From: Sphingomonas endolithica
GTDB lineage: Bacteria > Pseudomonadota > Alphaproteobacteria > Sphingomonadales > Sphingomonadaceae
Direction of reading: 5' to 3'
Length of the DNA: 64,000 nucleotides
Assembly: GCF_025231525.1 (NCBI RefSeq)
Contig: NZ_CP103057.1
Location: forward strand, 744,001 to 808,000
Every line of letters begins with the position of its first letter. Positions within the stretch are counted from its first letter, which is position 1. Below the pieces are notes generated by a model. That model was not told the origin of the DNA, did not search any database, and saw only the letters and a list, made by a program, of their open reading frames with translations. The translations under genes and the position numbers were made by a program. Below, piece after piece: positions 8,558 to 17,577 of this stretch.

Positions 8558-9658
8558 ATGCGGGCGCTTAAGACCATCATGTTGTTTACGACGTCGGCAT
8601 TGCTGATCGGCGCCGCCGCGCCTGCCCCCGGTTATAGCGAGGCGGATTTTGCCCGCGTTCCAAAATTCGACGCGCACGTCCATGCCAATGTGAACGATCC
8701 CCGCTTCCTGGAGGTGGCTCACCGCGACGGCGTCGAACTCCTGTCGATCAACGTCGATTATCCGGACTTTCCGCCGCTGCCGTTGCAAGCGACGATCGCG
8801 CACCAGATGCAGGCCAAGGACGCCAAGCAGTTCCATTTCGCCACCACGCTGTCGATGCAGGGCTTCGGCACGCCGGGCTGGACCGAACGCACCAACGCTG
8901 CGTTGGACGCGGCGTTCGCGCGCGGCGCGGTCGCGGTAAAGGTGTGGAAGAATATTGGCATGGTTGCGAAGGATGCGCAGGGCAAGCGCGTGTTCCTGGA
9001 CGATCCGCGCTTCGAGGGCGTGATGGCGCACCTCGAACAGCGCGGCATTCCCCTGATCGCCCACCAAGCCGAGCCCAAGAATTGCTGGCTGCCGCTCGAT
9101 CAGATGACGACCGAAAACGACCGTTCGTACTTCAAGGCGCATCCCGAATATTACATGTTCCTCCACCCGGAGGAACCCAGCTACGAAGCGCTGATGGCAG
9201 CGCGCGATCGCTTCGTCGCGCGGCACCCGAAGCTGGCGTTCGATGGCGCGCACATGGCGAGCCTGGAATGGAGCGTGGATGAGCTTTCGCGCTTCTTCGA
9301 TCGCTATCCCAATACGGTCGTCGATCTGGCGGCGCGCATGTCCAACCTGCAAGTGCAATCCAACGCCGACATGCCCAAGGTCCGCGCCTTCTTCATCAAG
9401 TATCAGGACCGCATTCTCTACGGTACCGATTTGACCGACAGCCCGCCCGACCCCGCCGGCCGCGCCCAGAATCCGCCGGCCACGGGCAATTTCGCCAAGG
9501 AAGCCGATCAAGTATGGCGTGCGGACTGGCGCTACCTGGCCACGCCGCTCGGCCAGCGGGTGGATGCGATCAACGCCGATGCCAAGGGACTCGATCTACC
9601 ACGCGGCGTGATCGACAAGATCTACTGGAAAAACGCGCAGCGGTTTTTCAAGCTGTAG
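8558..9658 (+). CDS. Exported amidohydrolase-family protein (metal-dependent TIM barrel)
   Basis: A 366-aa protein with a cleavable signal peptide (MRALKTIMLFTTSALLIGA). It has the first metal-binding motif FDAHVHAN (near residue 34), a central Lys in VAVKVWKN, HQAEP, a DGAHM strand and a final Asp in YGTDL. These fit the amidohydrolase-2 family (lactonases, decarboxylases, amidases). ATG 8558 was chosen for its GGAGAG ribosome site and signal peptide; the frame is open further upstream but without a ribosome site. It is divergent from the GH36 gene and under the same putative operator. It does not look like NagA-type deacetylases, so its role in amino-sugar use (lactone or amide hydrolysis) is open. 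Confidence 0.8.
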   Translation: MRALKTIMLFTTSALLIGAAAPAPGYSEADFARVPKFDAHVHANVNDPRFLEVAHRDGVELLSINVDYPDFPPLPLQATIAHQMQAKDAKQFHFATTLSMQGFGTPGWTERTNAALDAAFARGAVAVKVWKNIGMVAKDAQGKRVFLDDPRFEGVMAHLEQRGIPLIAHQAEPKNCWLPLDQMTTENDRSYFKAHPEYYMFLHPEEPSYEALMAARDRFVARHPKLAFDGAHMASLEWSVDELSRFFDRYPNTVVDLAARMSNLQVQSNADMPKVRAFFIKYQDRILYGTDLTDSPPDPAGRAQNPPATGNFAKEADQVWRADWRYLATPLGQRVDAINADAKGLDLPRGVIDKIYWKNAQRFFKL

Positions 9659-9680
9659 GGCTGAGTCTAATCACGATACC

Positions 9681-9777
9681 CGTCACCCCGGACTTGTTCC
9701 TGGGGTCGGCTGCGCCGCCAACTTACCAGCGTTTGGTTTGTGGAACGGTGGACCCCGGGACAAGTCCGGGATGACGG
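9681..9777. repeat. REPIN-like inverted pair, class I
   Basis: Two copies of a short palindrome in opposite orientation: GTCACCCCGGACTTGTTCC on the left (from 9682) and its near reverse complement ending GACAAGTCCGGGATGACGG on the right. About 45 bases separate them. It lies between convergent genes, so it may also help terminate transcription. A second pair of the same class is at 39765-39874 and single copies are at 17399 and 50582. Confidence 0.75.
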
Positions 9778-9806
9778 CGAGGCTGGGGTGCCCCCTCACC
9801 CCACTC

Positions 9807-10586
9807 TCAGGCGACGTGCAGACGAAACCCCAATCGATCCGCCGCCGCCTGCATTCCATCGGCGTCCACCGCATCGGTCACCAGATCGTCGATCTCCGCG
9901 ACGTTCATAATCCGGTGCAGACACACCCGCCCGAACTTCGACCGGTCGGTTACCGCAATCACCTGCCCCGCCGCCTTCACCATCTTGCGGTTGAGCACCG
10001 CCTCAAGTTCGAAATGGGTGGTGATACCGCGTTCGACGTCGAAGCCGTCCACGCCGAGAAACAGCTTGTCGACATGCAGTTCGTCGAGCGCACTTTCCGT
10101 TTGCGCGCCGTAAAAGGCGCGGTTGCGCCGCCTGAGCGCACCGCCCAGCATCACCACGTTGATCCGTTCCTTGCTCGCCAGCGCGCAGAGGATGTCGAGA
10201 TCGTTGGTGAGCACGGTGACGTCGTCGATATCCTCCAGGTGAAGCGCGATCTGCAGCGCGGTGGTGCCCGAATCGAGCACGACCGAATCGCCCGGCTGGA
10301 TCATCGCCGCCGCCAGCGCGCCGATCCTTGCCTTCTCATCGACATTGATCACACGCTTCGCCTCGACCGGCGGCTCGGACACGACGTTCACCGCATCGGT
10401 CGATATCGCGCCGCCATAGGAGCGTTCGGCCACCCCCCGCTTGGCGAGATAATGCAGATCCTTGCGGATCGTCTGCATCGACACGCCAAAGCGCGCGGCG
10501 AGCGGCACGACCTGTACGCTGCCCCGTTCGCGAACCAAAGCGCTGATCTGTTGGCGCCGACCGCTGGTATCCCGCGTGACCGACAT
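9807..10586 (-). CDS. agaR: DeoR/GlpR-family repressor, AgaR-like
   Basis: A 259-aa repressor with an N-terminal DeoR-type winged helix (GSVQVVPLAARFGVSMQTIR, residues about 23-42). The C-terminal sugar-phosphate sensor domain has VLDSGTTALQIA, LTNDLDI and LFLGVDGFD motifs, as in AgaR and GlpR. It probably senses a phosphorylated amino sugar or tagatose phosphate and represses the surrounding genes through the TTTCGTTT boxes. The start at 10586 is supported by a strong AGGAGGAG ribosome site. It is divergent from the TonB receptor; the perfect dyad at 10597-10616 overlaps its own leader and may serve autoregulation. Confidence 0.88.
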   Translation of the reverse strand: MSVTRDTSGRRQQISALVRERGSVQVVPLAARFGVSMQTIRKDLHYLAKRGVAERSYGGAISTDAVNVVSEPPVEAKRVINVDEKARIGALAAAMIQPGDSVVLDSGTTALQIALHLEDIDDVTVLTNDLDILCALASKERINVVMLGGALRRRNRAFYGAQTESALDELHVDKLFLGVDGFDVERGITTHFELEAVLNRKMVKAAGQVIAVTDRSKFGRVCLHRIMNVAEIDDLVTDAVDADGMQAAADRLGFRLHVA

Positions 10587-10596
10587 ATGCTCCTCC

Positions 10597-10616
10597 TGTT
10601 AGCGCTAAACCTAACA
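10597..10616. promoter_or_regulatory. Perfect dyad TGTTAG-N8-CTAACA upstream of agaR
   Basis: TGTTAG (10597-10602) and CTAACA (10611-10616) are exact reverse complements around 8 bases. Within it TTAGCGCTAA is itself a perfect palindrome of the LacI/GalR type. It lies just upstream of the agaR ribosome site and does not resemble the TTTCGTTT boxes, so a second regulator may act here. Confidence 0.5.
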
Positions 10617-10648
10617 GCGACAAAGCAGACGTACAACAATCAGGCAAG

Positions 10649-10694
10649 TTTCGTTTCTTTTCTGTTTGACAGTTTTGCTACTATCGCGATACCA
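10649..10694 (+). promoter_or_regulatory. Putative promoter and AgaR-type operator of the TonB receptor gene
   Basis: The operator-like TTTCGTTTCTTTTCTGTTT (10649-10667) runs directly into a consensus -35 TTGACA (10666-10671). After 17 bases comes ATACCA (10689-10694), a weak -10. The overlap of operator and -35 is the expected layout for repression. Confidence 0.55.
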
Positions 10695-10757
10695 AAACGC
10701 AATAAATCGCACGGCTCCGTGATCGAACGGCCGGCGTGCATATTAAGGGGAATGGCG

Positions 10758-13646
10758 ATGATGCGACGCACGGTGCGTAATGTGGTGCTTACCGGGGTCA
10801 GCGCTGCCGCGCTGCTGACCGCCCCCGCGGCGCTCGCGCAGACCGAGGACAGCAAGCCCTCGACCGCCGCTCCCGATCCCGCCACCGTGCTGACCGACCC
10901 GGCGCAGCAGCCGGGCGACACCAATGCTGCCGACGATGGCGGCACCGACATCGTCGTGCGCGGCGTGCGCGGCAGCCTGTTGCGCTCGATCCAGGCCAAG
11001 CGGAACGCCGACACGATCGTCGACGCCATCTCGGCCGAGGAATTGGGCAAATTCCCCAACCGCAACGTCGCCGAAGCGCTCGCTAACATTCCCGGCGTCA
11101 CCGTAGGCCGCGACGGTCGCGGCGAAGGCCGCTCTGTTACCGTCCGTGGCCTTGGTGAGAATTTCGCGATCACCACCTTGAACGGGCGCATCCTGCCAAC
11201 CGATGGCGCCGATCGCTCGTTCGCGTTCGACGTGCTGCCCTCCGAAATCATTTCCGGTGCGGAAGTGTCGAAAGCCGTGCGCTCGTCCGAGCTGGAAGGC
11301 AGCATCGGCGGCAACATCAACCTGCGCACCGCCCGTCCGCTGGATCGTACCGGCACGCACGCATCCGGATCGGTCGAGGGCCAGTATAACGATCTGGTCG
11401 ACAAGGCCGGCTATAAGGTCACCGGCGTGGTCAGCACCACCTTCGCCAACGACACCATGGGCGTGATGGTCGGCGGTAGCTACAACAAGTACAAGTTCCG
11501 TACCGACAATCTCGGCGAATATTCGATCACCGACGGTACCGAGGCTGCGTACAAGGTAGATTTCAATCGCGACGGGAAGATAGATCCCAACGAGAACGGT
11601 CCCGCCTACATCTGGCCGGATTATTACAGCGTCGGCACGGTGCAGGGTGAGCGCGAGCGTATCGGCGCCGCTGGCGCGTTCCAGTGGAAGCCGTCGAGCA
11701 ATTTCGAGCTGACGATCGACGGCATCTACAGCCACTACGACGTGGCGCAGCACAATTATCGCTCTTCCAACTACCTCAATCCGCTTGATGATGACGGCGC
11801 GCCGCGTTGGGATCCTGCCTCGATCACGGTCGATTCCAACAACGTCGTCACCGGCTTCAAGGTCAACGATTTCGTCAGCGAAGTGCTGACCACCGACGAG
11901 CCGCGCAGGAGCCAGACATACCAGTTCGGCGGCCACATCGACTGGCGGCCGATCGACCAGCTCAAGGTCGCGGTGGATGGTTATTACGGCAAGGCGCAGG
12001 ATAAATCTGGCGGGCAAAACCGCTTCGTCGTGGCCGGCATCCCGGACTCGTCGGCGGTCTTCGCCACGCGCGACGGCGGCATCCCCGATCTCGCCATTAC
12101 CATCCCTGGCGGCAGGCCGCTCAGCGAGGCGACCGATGACGATTTCCATGCCCATTATATCGGCATCCAGGGCCAGAACATCCAGGACCGGACGCAGGGC
12201 GCGAAGCTCGATCTGACCTATGAGGTCGACAACGACACGTTCAAGTCGATCACGTTCGGCGGTGCCTGGACAGATCGCAAGAAGACGGTCGATCAGCTCG
12301 ACAATCAATACACCACGTCGTGCAATTATTGCGGCTACCCATTCTCCTTCGGCCAGCTTGGCGCGTCGGTGGTACAGGGGCGGGAAGGCAATATCCTAGG
12401 CAAGCTGTCCGGCAATTTCCCGCGCAACTTCCCGTACTTCGACATCGACACCTATTTTGCGGCACTCCCGCGCGCCGACAACAACCCCGCGATTCTCAAT
12501 CCCAACAGCTGCCTGGATGCGACCGGCACGCCCATCCCCGGCTGCGCCTTGTCGCCCTATCCCGCCGGCTATTCGACGCAGATCGTCCAGCCCAATCTGC
12601 CCGCCTCCTATCGCATCGGTGAGCGGACCTGGGCCGGCTATGTGCAGTTCAACCTCGCCGGCACCCGGTGGCGCGGCGATATCGGCGCACGTCTTGTGTC
12701 GACCAAGGTCTCCTCGACCGGCTATGGCGCCACCATCGCCAGCATCATCCCGCGCGTCGGCACGCAGGATAATGATGTGGACTTCAACCCGGTGACCTCG
12801 ATCAACGGCGGCGGCGATTACCTGCGGCTGCTGCCCGCAGTGAATTTCGCCTATGATATCACTGATGGCTTCCGCGTTCGTCTCGCCGCATCGCAGGCAA
12901 TCTCGCGGCCGAGCTTCGGCGAACTCTCGCCCGCCAAGGACGCGACGTCGGCGCAATCGGGCACCTTCATCATCTACGATGCGGGCAATCCTAACCTGAA
13001 GCCAACCAGCGCCGATCAATTCGACGTATCGTTCGAATATTATCCGTCCAACCGCCTCGCTCTGACGGCGGCGGCATTCTACAAGCACATCACCAACTTC
13101 GTCTCGACCGTGCCGGTGGACGTCACGATCACCCCCAGCGCGCAGCCCGGCAATCAGCAACAGAATTTCGACTTCGTCGAATATCAGGTCATCAACGGCG
13201 ACAGCGCCAAGGTCTACGGCGTCGAAGTCGGCGGCCAATATTTCCTCGACAACGGCTTCGGCGTGCAGGCGAACGTTACCTACAACCATTCGAAGGCCAG
13301 CTCGGGCGACGTGACCACGCGCCTGGCGGGTGCGATCCCCTTCTCGGCCAATGCCAAGTTGTTCTACGAGAATCACGGCATCGGCGCGCAGGTCTCGTAC
13401 AGCTTCCAGTCGCGCTACACCTATGCGCAGTCGGGCAACCTGTCCTATCTGCCGGTCAAGGAGGATGGATATCACGAAATGTCCGCCAGCCTGTCCTACG
13501 ATCTGACCGACAACATCTCGATCTACGGGCAGGGATCGAACCTGCTCGGCTCGGCGATCAAGCGCGACAACAGCTATAGCAATGTCCCGAACTTCTACGA
13601 ATATTCCGGCCGCTCGTTCTTCTTCGGCATTCGCGGCCGTTTGTGA
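10758..13646 (+). CDS. TonB-dependent receptor (Caulobacter/Xanthomonas carbohydrate type)
   Basis: A 962-aa outer-membrane receptor with a signal peptide ending in APAALAQ, a TonB-box-like DIVVRG (near residue 70) and a plug domain with AEELGKFPNRNVAEALANIP and VTVRGLG. A long beta-barrel follows, ending with the aromatic C terminus SFFFGIRGRL. This plug signature belongs to the receptor family linked to glycan uptake in Caulobacter, Xanthomonas and sphingomonads. ATG 10758 has AAGGGG 7 bases upstream; ATGs at 10752 and 10761 are also possible. The frame is open far upstream through agaR, but that part is antisense and not coding. It probably imports the glycan whose sugars the neighbouring enzymes process. 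Confidence 0.9.
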   Translation: MMRRTVRNVVLTGVSAAALLTAPAALAQTEDSKPSTAAPDPATVLTDPAQQPGDTNAADDGGTDIVVRGVRGSLLRSIQAKRNADTIVDAISAEELGKFPNRNVAEALANIPGVTVGRDGRGEGRSVTVRGLGENFAITTLNGRILPTDGADRSFAFDVLPSEIISGAEVSKAVRSSELEGSIGGNINLRTARPLDRTGTHASGSVEGQYNDLVDKAGYKVTGVVSTTFANDTMGVMVGGSYNKYKFRTDNLGEYSITDGTEAAYKVDFNRDGKIDPNENGPAYIWPDYYSVGTVQGERERIGAAGAFQWKPSSNFELTIDGIYSHYDVAQHNYRSSNYLNPLDDDGAPRWDPASITVDSNNVVTGFKVNDFVSEVLTTDEPRRSQTYQFGGHIDWRPIDQLKVAVDGYYGKAQDKSGGQNRFVVAGIPDSSAVFATRDGGIPDLAITIPGGRPLSEATDDDFHAHYIGIQGQNIQDRTQGAKLDLTYEVDNDTFKSITFGGAWTDRKKTVDQLDNQYTTSCNYCGYPFSFGQLGASVVQGREGNILGKLSGNFPRNFPYFDIDTYFAALPRADNNPAILNPNSCLDATGTPIPGCALSPYPAGYSTQIVQPNLPASYRIGERTWAGYVQFNLAGTRWRGDIGARLVSTKVSSTGYGATIASIIPRVGTQDNDVDFNPVTSINGGGDYLRLLPAVNFAYDITDGFRVRLAASQAISRPSFGELSPAKDATSAQSGTFIIYDAGNPNLKPTSADQFDVSFEYYPSNRLALTAAAFYKHITNFVSTVPVDVTITPSAQPGNQQQNFDFVEYQVINGDSAKVYGVEVGGQYFLDNGFGVQANVTYNHSKASSGDVTTRLAGAIPFSANAKLFYENHGIGAQVSYSFQSRYTYAQSGNLSYLPVKEDGYHEMSASLSYDLTDNISIYGQGSNLLGSAIKRDNSYSNVPNFYEYSGRSFFFGIRGRL

Positions 13647-13656
13647 TCTCTCGGCG

Positions 13657-15225
13657 GTGAGCGGGGCGACCTTCGATCGGCGGACGTTCCTGGCGGCGAG
13701 TGCCGCCGCCGGGACCGGCCTTGCCGCTATCCCCGCCGCCGCCGCGCGCGTGCCTGAACATGTCTGGCACGATTATGACTGGGGCAATGGCCCGCCGGTG
13801 ACCGACCGGCTCTACCAGGGGCCGTTCCCGCAATATGGCGCGGGTGCAGTGGTGCCCGGCAGCGAAGTCGTGATGGTCACCAGCCCATCGCGCGACATCG
13901 TGCCCAATCGCGGCATGGGGCTCACGGTCTACGTCTCGGGCGATACCGGCCCGCCACGTATCCCCGGCGAGACGTTGGCAAAGTCGATCGAGGATCTGAT
14001 CCGCCTGCCCTTCGTGCAGAAGGTGTATCTGCGCCCGAACTGGCGCGAGGTTCAACAACGCCCCGGTCGGCTCGACTTCCCCGATTGGTGGCAGATCACC
14101 TTCGATCTCGCACGACGGTACGGCAAGCAGGTCGGCTTCCGCATCATGTTGGAAAATCCTGACTTCGCCGAACCCGGCATGCCCGAATTCCTCATGGACA
14201 AGGTGCCCTATCTCCAGCTCAAGGGCGCGTGGAAGGGCGACCGTACGCAAATCCGCTATCGCAAGCGGCACGGCCTGCCGCGGTACGACCATCCCGCCTA
14301 TCTCGCCGCGTTCGAGGAACTGAACGCGCTGCTCGCGGCCGAACTGAACGGCAGTCCGGACGTCGAGTATATGGATACGATGATGTACGGCTTCTGGGGC
14401 GAGGGCCATAGCTGGCCTTTCGAGGGCCACGTATTCCCCAGCGACCTCGTGGCCGAACAGACGTGGCGCCGCATGCTCGACATCCAGCTTGCCGCCTGGA
14501 GCAAGACGCCGCTCGTCACCAACACGCAGCCCGACTTCAACAATGTCGGCAATGCCGACATGCTCGATGCGACCGTGCGCAGCGGCAACTGGATCCGTAG
14601 CGACACGATCTTCATCGAGAACGCGCAGATCGACGCACTGAGCAACCGCCCCGCCTGGACCGCCGCGATCAGCGAGGTCGGCATGACCACCGGCGCACCC
14701 GACCAGCTGAAGTTGGACGATGGCGTAACCGAGAATGAGCGGATCATCGATCACGTGCTGGCGGTCGGCGCCAATTACTGGTCGGTGTGGAACTGGCACA
14801 ACGAAGCCGCCGCGAACGTACTCAGCTATAACGACCGGTTCCCCCAGCCGATCGACGATGCCGCCCGCCGCATCGGTTACCGCGTCTATCCGTCGTTCAT
14901 CTGGGCGTTCGAGCGCGACGGCCAGACCGGTTTGGTGATCGGCCTCGCCAATGCCGGCGTCGCCGCGCCGCCAGGCGTGGTGCGCCTGACAGTTCAGGAC
15001 GCGAACGGCCGTGATCTTGCCAGCGGCTCGGTGGACGCCGGCTACCCCCGCCCGACCGGCATCCATCAGGCAATGCTCATGCTGCCGAAGGGCAATGCGT
15101 GGGAAGGTCTGCGTCTCAAAGCGGAGATCGTGATCAAGGGCGTCCGGAGCCCCTTACGCTGGGCCTGCCGCGAAAAGCTCAACCCCGATGCGTCGCTCAC
15201 CCTAAGGCGCAACGTCCGGCAGTGA
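13657..15225 (+). CDS. Tat-exported putative glycoside hydrolase (TIM-barrel, family unassigned)
   Basis: A 522-aa protein. The GTG at 13657 gives a short Tat leader (FDRRTFLAASAAAGTGLAA) and lies 10 bases after the TonB receptor stop; an ATG at 13582 would overlap that gene by 65 bases with no leader function. The mature part has strand-helix alternation with LRPNWREVQ, VGFRIMLEN, VEYMDTMMYGFWGEGHSWPF and YWSVWNWHNE. It ends in a small beta domain. The central DTMMYGFWGEGH with its Glu recalls DUF4832/beta-galactosidase-like barrels, but I cannot assign a CAZy family. It likely cuts the glycan imported by the adjacent receptor. Confidence 0.6.
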   Translation: MSGATFDRRTFLAASAAAGTGLAAIPAAAARVPEHVWHDYDWGNGPPVTDRLYQGPFPQYGAGAVVPGSEVVMVTSPSRDIVPNRGMGLTVYVSGDTGPPRIPGETLAKSIEDLIRLPFVQKVYLRPNWREVQQRPGRLDFPDWWQITFDLARRYGKQVGFRIMLENPDFAEPGMPEFLMDKVPYLQLKGAWKGDRTQIRYRKRHGLPRYDHPAYLAAFEELNALLAAELNGSPDVEYMDTMMYGFWGEGHSWPFEGHVFPSDLVAEQTWRRMLDIQLAAWSKTPLVTNTQPDFNNVGNADMLDATVRSGNWIRSDTIFIENAQIDALSNRPAWTAAISEVGMTTGAPDQLKLDDGVTENERIIDHVLAVGANYWSVWNWHNEAAANVLSYNDRFPQPIDDAARRIGYRVYPSFIWAFERDGQTGLVIGLANAGVAAPPGVVRLTVQDANGRDLASGSVDAGYPRPTGIHQAMLMLPKGNAWEGLRLKAEIVIKGVRSPLRWACREKLNPDASLTLRRNVRQ

Positions 15226-16116
15226 TCCTGGCTGCCACCGCAACGCGTCGATCAGTGCGCGCATCGCGGGCGTGACCTGCCGGTTGGGGTAATATAGGTA
15301 GCAACCGGGATAATCCGGGCACCAAGCGGCCAATACCTGCACCAGCCTGCCATTCGCGATCTCGGCGCGCACATCATGCTCCATCATGTATCCAAGCCCG
15401 GCGCCGGCGCGCACCGTGGCTGCAGCCAGCGTCTCGTCATTGGCGATCAATTGCCCGCTCGGGCGCACCTTCACCTCTTCGCCGCTGCGCTCGAACTCCC
15501 ACGGCAGCAGTCCACCGCCCCCGACTAGGCGATAGTTGACGCAGACATGGCGCTCCAGGTCGCCAGGCGTTGCGGGAGGCGGATGGCGCTCGAAATAGCC
15601 CGGCGTAGCGACCACGACAGTCCGCAGGCGCGGGCCGATCGGCACCGCGACCATATCGCGGTCCACCGTCTCGCCCAGGCGGATGCCGCCATCGAACCCG
15701 CCCGCCACGAGATCCACCAGCCGATCGTCGACGATAACCTCGATCGACACGTCCGGATGATCGAGCAGGAAATGCGGCAGCCGCGGCGCCAGGATCGTGC
15801 GCGCGGCATAGCCGAAGGCAGTCAGTCGCACTGCGCCGGATGGTGCCCCCCGCCAATCCGCCAGCGCGGCCAGCCCGCTTCTCACTTCGTCGAGCGCCGG
15901 GTTGAGCGATAGCAAAAGCCGCGCACCGGCAGCCGTCGGTGCGACCGATCGCGTCGTCCGCGCGAGCAGGCGGACGCCAAGCCGCTCCTCCAGGCCGCGT
16001 ATCGCGTGGCTGAGCGCCGATGGCGACAGCCCGAGTTCCGCTGCCGCCCGGGTAAAGCTGCCCACCCGGGCAACGGCCGCCAGCGCTGCCAGATCGTCGA
16101 GATCGCCTCGTCTCAT
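15202..16116 (-). CDS. LysR-family transcriptional regulator
   Basis: A 304-aa regulator with a standard N-terminal LysR helix-turn-helix ([20 protein letters not shown], residues 19-38) and a periplasmic-binding-like effector domain. It belongs to the subgroup often found divergent from aldo/keto or short-chain reductase genes, and that is the arrangement here (the broken reductase starts at 16203). Its 3' end overlaps the convergent Tat-hydrolase gene by 24 bases. The effector is unknown. Confidence 0.85.
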   Translation of the reverse strand: MRRGDLDDLAALAAVARVGSFTRAAAELGLSPSALSHAIRGLEERLGVRLLARTTRSVAPTAAGARLLLSLNPALDEVRSGLAALADWRGAPSGAVRLTAFGYAARTILAPRLPHFLLDHPDVSIEVIVDDRLVDLVAGGFDGGIRLGETVDRDMVAVPIGPRLRTVVVATPGYFERHPPPATPGDLERHVCVNYRLVGGGGLLPWEFERSGEEVKVRPSGQLIANDETLAAATVRAGAGLGYMMEHDVRAEIANGRLVQVLAAWCPDYPGCYLYYPNRQVTPAMRALIDALRWQPGSLPDVAP

Positions 16117-16202
16117 TGCTGCACCACGTTCACAGACCCATGCCGAACATCTCCTCTAATCGGGAACGCTCGCGCGCGCTATCTCATGTCCGGTCTTCAA
16201 GG

Positions 16203-17330
16203 ATGAGCAACATGAACCCGACAAACTTCCGCACTCTGGGGCGGTCCGGCCTGGCCGTCAGCCCGCTCGCGCTCGGCACGATGACCTTTGGCGCCGGGCG
16301 GTGGGGTGCCGATGAGGCCACATCGCGCGCGATCTTCAACGCCTATGTCGAAGCAGGCGGCAACTTCGCCGATACGGCCGACGTCTACTCCGGCGGCGAA
16401 AGCGAGACGATGCTAGGCCGCTTCATCGCCGAACGCGCGCTGCGCGATCGCATGGTGATCGCGACCTAATCCGGCTTCCCGCGTCACGAGGGCAACCCCC
16501 TCGCCAGCGACAATTCCGCCCGCAACATCCGTGATGGCATCGAAGGGTCGCTGCGTCGGCTCGGCACCGATTTCATCGACCTGTATTGGACGCATGTGTG
16601 GGATCGCACCACGCCGCCCGAGGAAGCGCTGCGCGCGCTCACCGATGCGGTGCGCCGTGGCGACATCCTGTATTACGGCTTCTCGAACGCGCCCGCCTGG
16701 TACGCCGCACACATCGCCACGCTGGCCCGCGCGCACGGTTTGCCCGAGCCGATCGGGCTGCAATACAGCTATTCGTTGATCGACCGCGGCGTCGAACTGG
16801 ATGTGTTGCCGGCCGGCGATGCGCTTGGTCTCGGCCTCGTCGCCTGGAGTCCGCTGGGGTTCGGCATGCTCACCGGCAAATATGGTCGGGAGAAGCTGGC
16901 CGATTTCGGACCGGCGGGCAGCCTACCCAATCGCAGCGGCGAAACGGCAGCTGGAGGCAGCGAGGGGCGGCTCAACGGCGATAATCCTTATGGCGGCATG
17001 CTGTTTACCGAAGCGAACTTCGCGATCGTCGACACGTTGCGCACCGTGGCGGAGGAAGTCGGTCGGCCGATGGCCCAGGTCGCGCTGGCCTGGGTAACGG
17101 GCCGCGCCGGCGTTTCATCGGTGCTGATCGGCGCCAGCCGGCCCGAACAGGTGACCGAGAACATGGCCGCGCTGGATATCCAGCTCACGCCAGATCAGCA
17201 GGCGCGACTGGCAGCCGTCGGCGCGCCACCGATGCTCAATCCCTACTTCATCTTCGATATGCCGCGGGAAAACATCTTCGGCGGCCAGCAGGTCGAGCCG
17301 TGGAGGACGCGCAGGCAGCCGCCTGGGTGA
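16203..17330 (+). pseudogene. Aldo/keto reductase interrupted by an in-frame TAA at the catalytic Lys codon
   Basis: The frame encodes a 375-codon aldo/keto reductase from [20 protein letters not shown] through the catalytic Asp and Tyr ([12 protein letters not shown]) and His (LYWTHVWD) to VLIGASRPEQV near the C terminus. At 16467-16469 a TAA stands where the family has the catalytic Lys (VIAT-stop-SGFP, normally VIATK). A single A-to-T change of AAA would explain it. The rest of the frame is open and conserved, so the change is recent or a sequencing error. Neither fragment (88 aa and the remainder) should be active. It is divergent from a LysR gene that probably regulated it. Confidence 0.85.
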
Positions 17331-17398
17331 TGTGGCCGGCGAGATCGACCTCTGGCTTCGGAACGCAGGCATCGGTTTGGCGCGTCCGCATCACTCAA

Positions 17399-17427
17399 GC
17401 CGTCGCCCCGCCTTGTTCCGGGGTCAC
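17399..17427. repeat. Single REP-like palindrome, class I
   Basis: GCCGTCGCCCCGCC, then TTGTTCCGGGGTCACCC, matches one arm of the class I pairs at 9681-9777 and 39765-39874. No partner arm is nearby, so this is a solo copy. It lies in the 247-base gap between the reductase pseudogene and the DUF1176 gene. Confidence 0.65.
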
Positions 17428-17577
17428 CCAGCGGCTTATTATACCCAAAGGCCTGCGACATGGTCGTTCACGAAACAGCCGCCCGGTGACGCTCATAGCG
17501 AGATAGCCTAGAACAAGACGATCGCGCCGCCATGCGCCCAACATGTCGGCCGCGCCGATCTGACGAGAGGGCAAGCC

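Noticed and set aside
9738..10757. A very long open frame continuing upstream of the TonB receptor through agaR
   Set aside because: The part before 10758 is antisense to the well-supported agaR gene and the protein there has no family features; the signal peptide begins at 10758.
16467..16469. Recoding of the stop in the aldo/keto reductase
   Set aside because: TAA is not a known selenocysteine or pyrrolysine codon in bacteria, and no recoding element is visible; mutation or sequence error is simpler.
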